A DNA stretch of 9,024 nt from Firmicutes bacterium CAG:110. GTDB taxonomy: Bacteria > Bacillota > Clostridia > Oscillospirales > Oscillospiraceae. The stretch covers positions 16,211-25,234 of the forward strand of contig HF988127.1 of NCBI GenBank assembly GCA_000434635.1, written 5' to 3'. Under the pieces are notes generated by a model. It saw only the letters and a program-made list of their open reading frames with translations. It did no database searches and had not been told where the DNA came from. The position numbers and the translations under genes are program-made. Of the stretch, positions 6,479-9,024 are shown one piece after another. Each line of letters begins with the position of its first letter. Position 1 is the first letter of the stretch.

Positions 6479-7462
6479 GTGGGATACAGTGCGGAAGTGG
6501 TCCAGCGCGCCCGGGCGCGTCTGGCCCAGGCGAAGGAAGACCGGGAGTCGGAAAACAGGCAGCATCTGGCAGAAGCCTACGCCAAAGTCCCCCGCATCCG
6601 GGAAATCGACATGCTTCTGCGCCGCACCATGGCGCAGGCCGCTCAGGCGGCCTTTTTGCAGGGTTCTGACGGTCAGGCGCTGCTGGAACAGGCGCGGCGG
6701 GAAAACCTCAGCTTACAGCAGGAACGGGCAGCGCTGGCCGCGGCGAACTTTGAGGAAGGCTTCTTGGACGAAAGCCCCATCTGCGACAAATGCGGCGGCA
6801 GCGGCTATGTGGGCACTACCATGTGCGAGTGCCTGAGCGAGCTTTGCCGTCAGGAGCAGAAAAAGGAAATTTCCGTGCTGTCCAACAGCCGGGAAACCTT
6901 CAGCCAGTTCCGGCTGGACTACTACCCCGACGCCGTTGACCCCAAATACGGCGCCAGCCCCCGTACCATTATGGAGCGGACGCTGAACATCTGCCGCCGG
7001 TATGCCGCGACCTTCACGCCCAACGCAGGAAATCTGCTGTTCATCGGCGGGACGGGGCTGGGAAAGACCTTCCTGTCGGCGTGCATCGCCCGGACAGTGA
7101 CCGACCGGGGCTACAGCGTTGTTTACGAAACTTCCAGCCACCTGTTCTCCAAGCTGGAGCAGGCGAAATTCAGTCCCAGTGATGACACCCGCCGGGAAGC
7201 GGCCAAGCTGACGAACAGCGATCTTCTGATTCTGGACGATCTCGGCACGGAAATGCCCGGGCAGTTTGTCACGGCCGCGCTGTACAGCTTACTCAACGAC
7301 AGAATGATGGCCGTCAAGCCCATGGTCATCTCCACCAACCTGAATGTGGACGAGCTGAGCCGCCGCTACTCCCCCCAGATCGCGTCCCGGCTCCACGGCG
7401 ACTTCCAGCGTCTGACCTTCGTGGGAAACGACATTCGGGTACTGAAAAACAGAGGTTTATGA
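6479..7462 (+). CDS. dnaI: DnaI/DnaC-like AAA+ helicase loader ATPase
   Basis: A 327-residue ATPase of the DnaI/DnaC type, which loads the replicative hexameric helicase onto DNA. An alpha-helical N-terminal region (1-95) precedes a cysteine cluster (Cys102, Cys105, Cys116, Cys118, Cys123; CDKCGGSGY) that probably binds zinc, as in B. subtilis DnaI. The AAA+ core has Walker A GGTGLGKT (Lys196), Walker B LLILDDLG (Asp253/254), sensor-1 STN (Asn287) and a likely arginine finger at Arg304 in SRLHGDF. The start is GTG at 6479, chosen because AGGAGG (6465-6470) lies 8 nt upstream at the very end of the DnaD gene. The stop overlaps the HAD gene start. Length and domain order match DnaI (about 311 aa). 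Confidence in the family is high; the exact orthology is inferred from the DnaD neighbour. Confidence 0.93.
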   Translation: MGYSAEVVQRARARLAQAKEDRESENRQHLAEAYAKVPRIREIDMLLRRTMAQAAQAAFLQGSDGQALLEQARRENLSLQQERAALAAANFEEGFLDESPICDKCGGSGYVGTTMCECLSELCRQEQKKEISVLSNSRETFSQFRLDYYPDAVDPKYGASPRTIMERTLNICRRYAATFTPNAGNLLFIGGTGLGKTFLSACIARTVTDRGYSVVYETSSHLFSKLEQAKFSPSDDTRREAAKLTNSDLLILDDLGTEMPGQFVTAALYSLLNDRMMAVKPMVISTNLNVDELSRRYSPQIASRLHGDFQRLTFVGNDIRVLKNRGL

Positions 7463-8100
7463 TGAAAACAGGTATTTTATTCGATTTGGACGGCACGCTT
7501 CTGGACACGCTGGCAGACCTGGCCGACAGCGTCAACCACGTTCTTGCATCCTTTGGCTATCCCCAGCGCACGGTGGAGGAAGTCCGCCAGTTCGTGGGCA
7601 ACGGCGCTGCCCGTCTGATTGCTCAGGCCGTCCCGGAGGGTGCGAACCCCGCCCCGGTGCTTGCGGCGTTCCAGCCCTATTACAGCGCCCACTGCCAGAT
7701 CAAAACCAAGCCCTATGAGGGCATTCCGGAAGCGCTGGCCGCGCTCCGGGAGCGCTACCCCCTCGCCATTGTTTCCAACAAGCCGGACGCGGCGGTCAAA
7801 ACCCTCTGCGCCGACATTTTCCCCGGCATTTACGCCCGTGGGGAAAGCCCTGACTGTCCCCGTAAGCCCGCCGCGGACATGGTTTACAAGGCCATGGCAT
7901 CCATCGGCGCCGATACGTGTATCTACGTCGGCGACAGCGACGTGGACGTCCTGACGGCGAACAACGCCGGTGTCCCCTGCCTCAGCGTTCTCTGGGGCTT
8001 CCGGGACAGAGCCTGCATGGAATCGGTGGGTGCGAAGCATTTCTGCGAGACGCCCGCCCACCTGGTCGCGGACATAGAGGAGATCATCCATGGCAAATGA
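7462..8100 (+). CDS. HAD-superfamily phosphatase, phosphoglycolate phosphatase-like
   Basis: A 212-residue HAD hydrolase of the Gph/PGP type; relatives dephosphorylate 2-phosphoglycolate, a product of repairing oxidised DNA 3' ends, but substrates vary widely. All four motifs are present: I, FDLDGTLLDT with nucleophile Asp8 and acid/base Asp10; II, Ser105 in IVSNK; III, Lys135 in RKPAADMV; IV, GDSDVD (Asp158, Asp162). The alpha-helical cap lies between residues 15 and 85. Two adjacent ATGs exist at 7459 and 7462; AGAGG (7451-7455) is 6 nt from the second and only 3 nt from the first, so 7462 is preferred. Either start overlaps the upstream stop, implying translational coupling to the helicase loader. 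Its 3' end overlaps the next gene by 11 bp. The exact substrate cannot be told from sequence. Confidence 0.9.
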   Translation: MKTGILFDLDGTLLDTLADLADSVNHVLASFGYPQRTVEEVRQFVGNGAARLIAQAVPEGANPAPVLAAFQPYYSAHCQIKTKPYEGIPEALAALRERYPLAIVSNKPDAAVKTLCADIFPGIYARGESPDCPRKPAADMVYKAMASIGADTCIYVGDSDVDVLTANNAGVPCLSVLWGFRDRACMESVGAKHFCETPAHLVADIEEIIHGK

Positions 8101-8665
8101 ATTTTACGCCCTGATGGGCCGTATGCGCTACATAACCCGCTGGGGTCTGATGCGCAACACCTTTTCCGAAAACATTTCCGAGCACAGCCACATGACCGCG
8201 GTGCTGGCCCATGCTCTGGCGCTGATCCGCCGGGACATTCTGAACCTCCCCGCCCCCGACCCTGACCGCTGCGCCGTGGCGGCGCTGTACCACGACGCTT
8301 CGGAGATCCTGACCGGCGACCTGCCCACGCCCATCAAATACTACAATCCGGACATCAAAACCGCCTACAAAGAGGTGGAGCGCATTGCGGGCAACCGTCT
8401 GCTGGATATGCTCCCCCCCGAGCTGCGTTCCAGCTACACCCATTATGTGCTGGAGGACGACGCGGAGCTGGAACCCTTCGTCAAGGCCGCGGACAAGCTG
8501 TCCGCCCACATCAAGTGTCTGGAGGAGCAGAAGGCAGGCAACACAGAATTCGACTCCGCGGCGCTGCAGACTCTGGACGCGCTGAAAGCCATGAACAGCC
8601 CTGAGCTGGAATGGTTTCTAAACAACTGTCTGCAAGCCTTCACGCTGAATCTCGACCAGCTGTAG
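8090..8665 (+). CDS. yfbR: 5'-deoxynucleotidase, YfbR type (HD domain)
   Basis: A 191-residue HD-domain phosphohydrolase very similar to E. coli YfbR (199 aa), which removes phosphate from deoxyribonucleoside 5'-monophosphates and so tunes dNTP pools. The metal ligands His32 (SEHS), His68/Asp69 (YHDASE) and Asp135 are present, as are catalytic Glu72 and the residues equivalent to YfbR Arg18, Trp19 and Asp77 (here Arg17, Trp18, Asp77). The stretch YHDASEILTGDLPTPIKY is almost identical to the E. coli protein. ATG 8090 follows GAGGAG (8077-8082) with 7 nt between and lies 11 bp inside the HAD gene, so translation is probably coupled. It closes the operon; a new promoter begins 3 bp after its stop. 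Confidence 0.95.
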   Translation: MANEFYALMGRMRYITRWGLMRNTFSENISEHSHMTAVLAHALALIRRDILNLPAPDPDRCAVAALYHDASEILTGDLPTPIKYYNPDIKTAYKEVERIAGNRLLDMLPPELRSSYTHYVLEDDAELEPFVKAADKLSAHIKCLEEQKAGNTEFDSAALQTLDALKAMNSPELEWFLNNCLQAFTLNLDQL

Positions 8666-8668
8666 CAC

Positions 8669-8697
8669 TTGACGGTTGGCAGAAAATATGCTACCAT
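8669..8697 (+). promoter_or_regulatory. Strong sigma-A promoter for the tRNA-Leu region
   Basis: TTGACG (8669-8674) and TACCAT (8692-8697) are separated by 17 bp, with a TG at 8689-8690 that makes an extended -10. It begins 3 bp after the yfbR stop codon. Transcription would start near 8704, giving a leader of about 56 nt before the first tRNA-like sequence. This strength is typical of stable-RNA genes. Confidence 0.8.
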
Positions 8698-8734
8698 AGG
8701 CTGTGTCGATGTGCTGACATTTGTTATGCAATTT

Positions 8735-8760
8735 CATATCCCCCGTCATGGGGGAATATG
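8735..8760 (+). other. Leader hairpin abutting the tRNA relic
   Basis: CATATCCCCC (8735-8744) pairs with GGGGG-A-ATATG (8750-8760), with one bulged A and the loop GTCAT. The hairpin ends on the first G of the tRNA-like sequence. It may influence 5' processing or stability of the precursor; function is inference. Confidence 0.55.
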
Positions 8761-8810
8761 CCGCTGTGGTGGAATAGGTAGACACCCGAGACTTAAAATC
8801 CCGCGGGCCG
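8760..8810 (+). pseudogene. 5' half of a tRNA-Leu(UAA) gene, truncated
   Basis: The sequence begins with GCCGCTG, a good tRNA 5' acceptor strand, then TG, a D arm with GGTAGACAC, and an anticodon arm with loop CTTAAAA (8792-8798), giving anticodon UAA (8794-8796). The anticodon stem CGAGA/TCCCG has an A.C mismatch (8789 with 8801), whereas a Leu tRNA of this type would be expected to have CGGGA. After CGGGCC, the start of the long variable arm, tRNA similarity stops: there is no variable-arm partner, no TTCGA T loop, and no 3' acceptor strand or CCA. It cannot form a tRNA and is read as a relic. The promoter upstream is intact. Confidence 0.8.
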
Positions 8811-8828
8811 AATCATGCACCCAATTTG

Positions 8829-8856
8829 AAAAGCCTCAGAGAAATGCGAGCTTTTT
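8829..8856 (+). terminator. Weak terminator-like hairpin after the tRNA relic
   Basis: AAAAG-C-CTC (8829-8837) pairs with GAGCTTTT (8848-8855) with one bulged C and a 10-nt loop; T5 spans 8852-8856. Most of the T run forms the stem itself, so termination efficiency is doubtful. If active it would cut transcription from the upstream promoter before the intact tRNA. Confidence 0.4.
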
Positions 8857-8875
8857 GAATTTGAAATTTGGGAAA

Positions 8876-8933
8876 TTTGGAGCATCCCTCCAAAACATCC
8901 CTCCAACCTTCCATCCCTCGTTTTTGAGGGATG
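8876..8933 (+). repeat. Three CATCCCTC repeats with two hairpins upstream of tRNA-Leu
   Basis: CATCCCTC occurs at 8883-8890, 8896-8903 and 8912-8919; the first two copies are CATCCCTCC. A single complementary arm GAGGGATG lies at 8926-8933, making a perfect 8-bp hairpin with the third copy (loop GTTTTT). TTTGGAG (8876-8882) also pairs perfectly with CTCCAAA (8888-8894) around the first copy. Just upstream, AATTTG is repeated at 8823, 8858, 8865 and 8874. No function is known to me. Confidence 0.7.
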
Positions 8934-8938
8934 CATAT

Positions 8939-9024
8939 GCCGCTATGATGGAATGGTAGACATAGCAGACTTAAAATCTGCCTGAGGTTACTCAGTACCG
9001 GTTCGAGTCCGGTTAGCGGCACCA
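8939..9024 (+). tRNA. tRNA-Leu (anticodon UAA)
   Basis: A complete 86-nt class II tRNA. Acceptor GCCGCTA pairs with TAGCGGC, followed by discriminator A and an encoded CCA. The D arm has ATG/CAT with GG in the loop. The anticodon stem GCAGA/TCTGC closes the loop CTTAAAA, so the anticodon is UAA (leucine). The long variable arm CTGAG-GTTA-CTCAG is perfectly paired, and the T arm ACCGG-TTCGAGT-CCGGT is canonical. It ends on the last base of the window. It differs from the relic at 8760 in the anticodon stem and variable arm, so the two are not a recent duplication. Confidence 0.95.

Noticed and set aside
8813..9022. 69-codon minus-strand open frame starting near the tRNA end (MPLTGLEPV...)
   Set aside because: This is the familiar false protein obtained by translating the antisense strand of a tRNA 3' end.
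8760..9024. tRNA-Leu(UAA) interrupted by a group I intron
   Set aside because: Group I introns of tRNA-Leu(UAA) sit in the anticodon loop, but here the first half runs intact through the anticodon arm and the second tRNA is complete by itself.

Overview
This window looks like ordinary chromosome from a moderately GC-rich, endospore-forming member of the Clostridia, probably an Oscillospirales-type gut bacterium. The grounds are a BofA-like sporulation protein, a DnaD-plus-DnaI style helicase-loading pair, strong AGGAGG ribosome binding sites, sigma-A promoters with 17-bp spacers and a Firmicutes-style histidine kinase. The taxonomic placement is inference. No phage, CRISPR or transposase gene is visible.

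Layout, left to right. Positions 21-3747 (minus strand) hold a two-component operon: an OmpR-type response regulator followed by a very large (1009 aa) sensor histidine kinase with a roughly 470-residue external region, a Thr/Glu/Pro repeat stalk and several membrane segments. A 202-bp divergent promoter region (3748-3949) separates it from an MscS-type mechanosensitive channel (3950-4744, plus). A hairpin at 4749-4777 separates the channel from the convergent bofA (4789-5046, minus). The next 540 bp (5047-5593) carry no credible gene but contain a perfect AT-rich palindrome, a strong hairpin with a T run, and a good sigma-A promoter at the right edge.

That promoter appears to drive a tightly packed plus-strand operon, 5594-8665: a DnaD-domain protein, a DnaI/DnaC-like AAA+ helicase loader, a HAD phosphatase of the phosphoglycolate phosphatase type, and a YfbR-type 5'-deoxynucleotidase. 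The first pair fits helicase loading or replication restart. The last two are metabolite and nucleotide phosphatases, and all junctions are overlapping or within 3 nt.

The right end (8666-9024) is the most unusual part. A strong promoter leads into the 5' half of a tRNA-Leu(UAA) gene that lacks its T arm and 3' acceptor strand. About 128 bp of repeat-packed, hairpin-rich spacer follows, then a complete but clearly different tRNA-Leu(UAA) whose CCA is the last base triplet of the window. This looks like a decayed tRNA gene succeeded by a replacement. I did not find a convincing, wholly undescribed multi-gene system. The tRNA relic, the orphan terminator region and the sensor architecture are the points that deserve follow-up.
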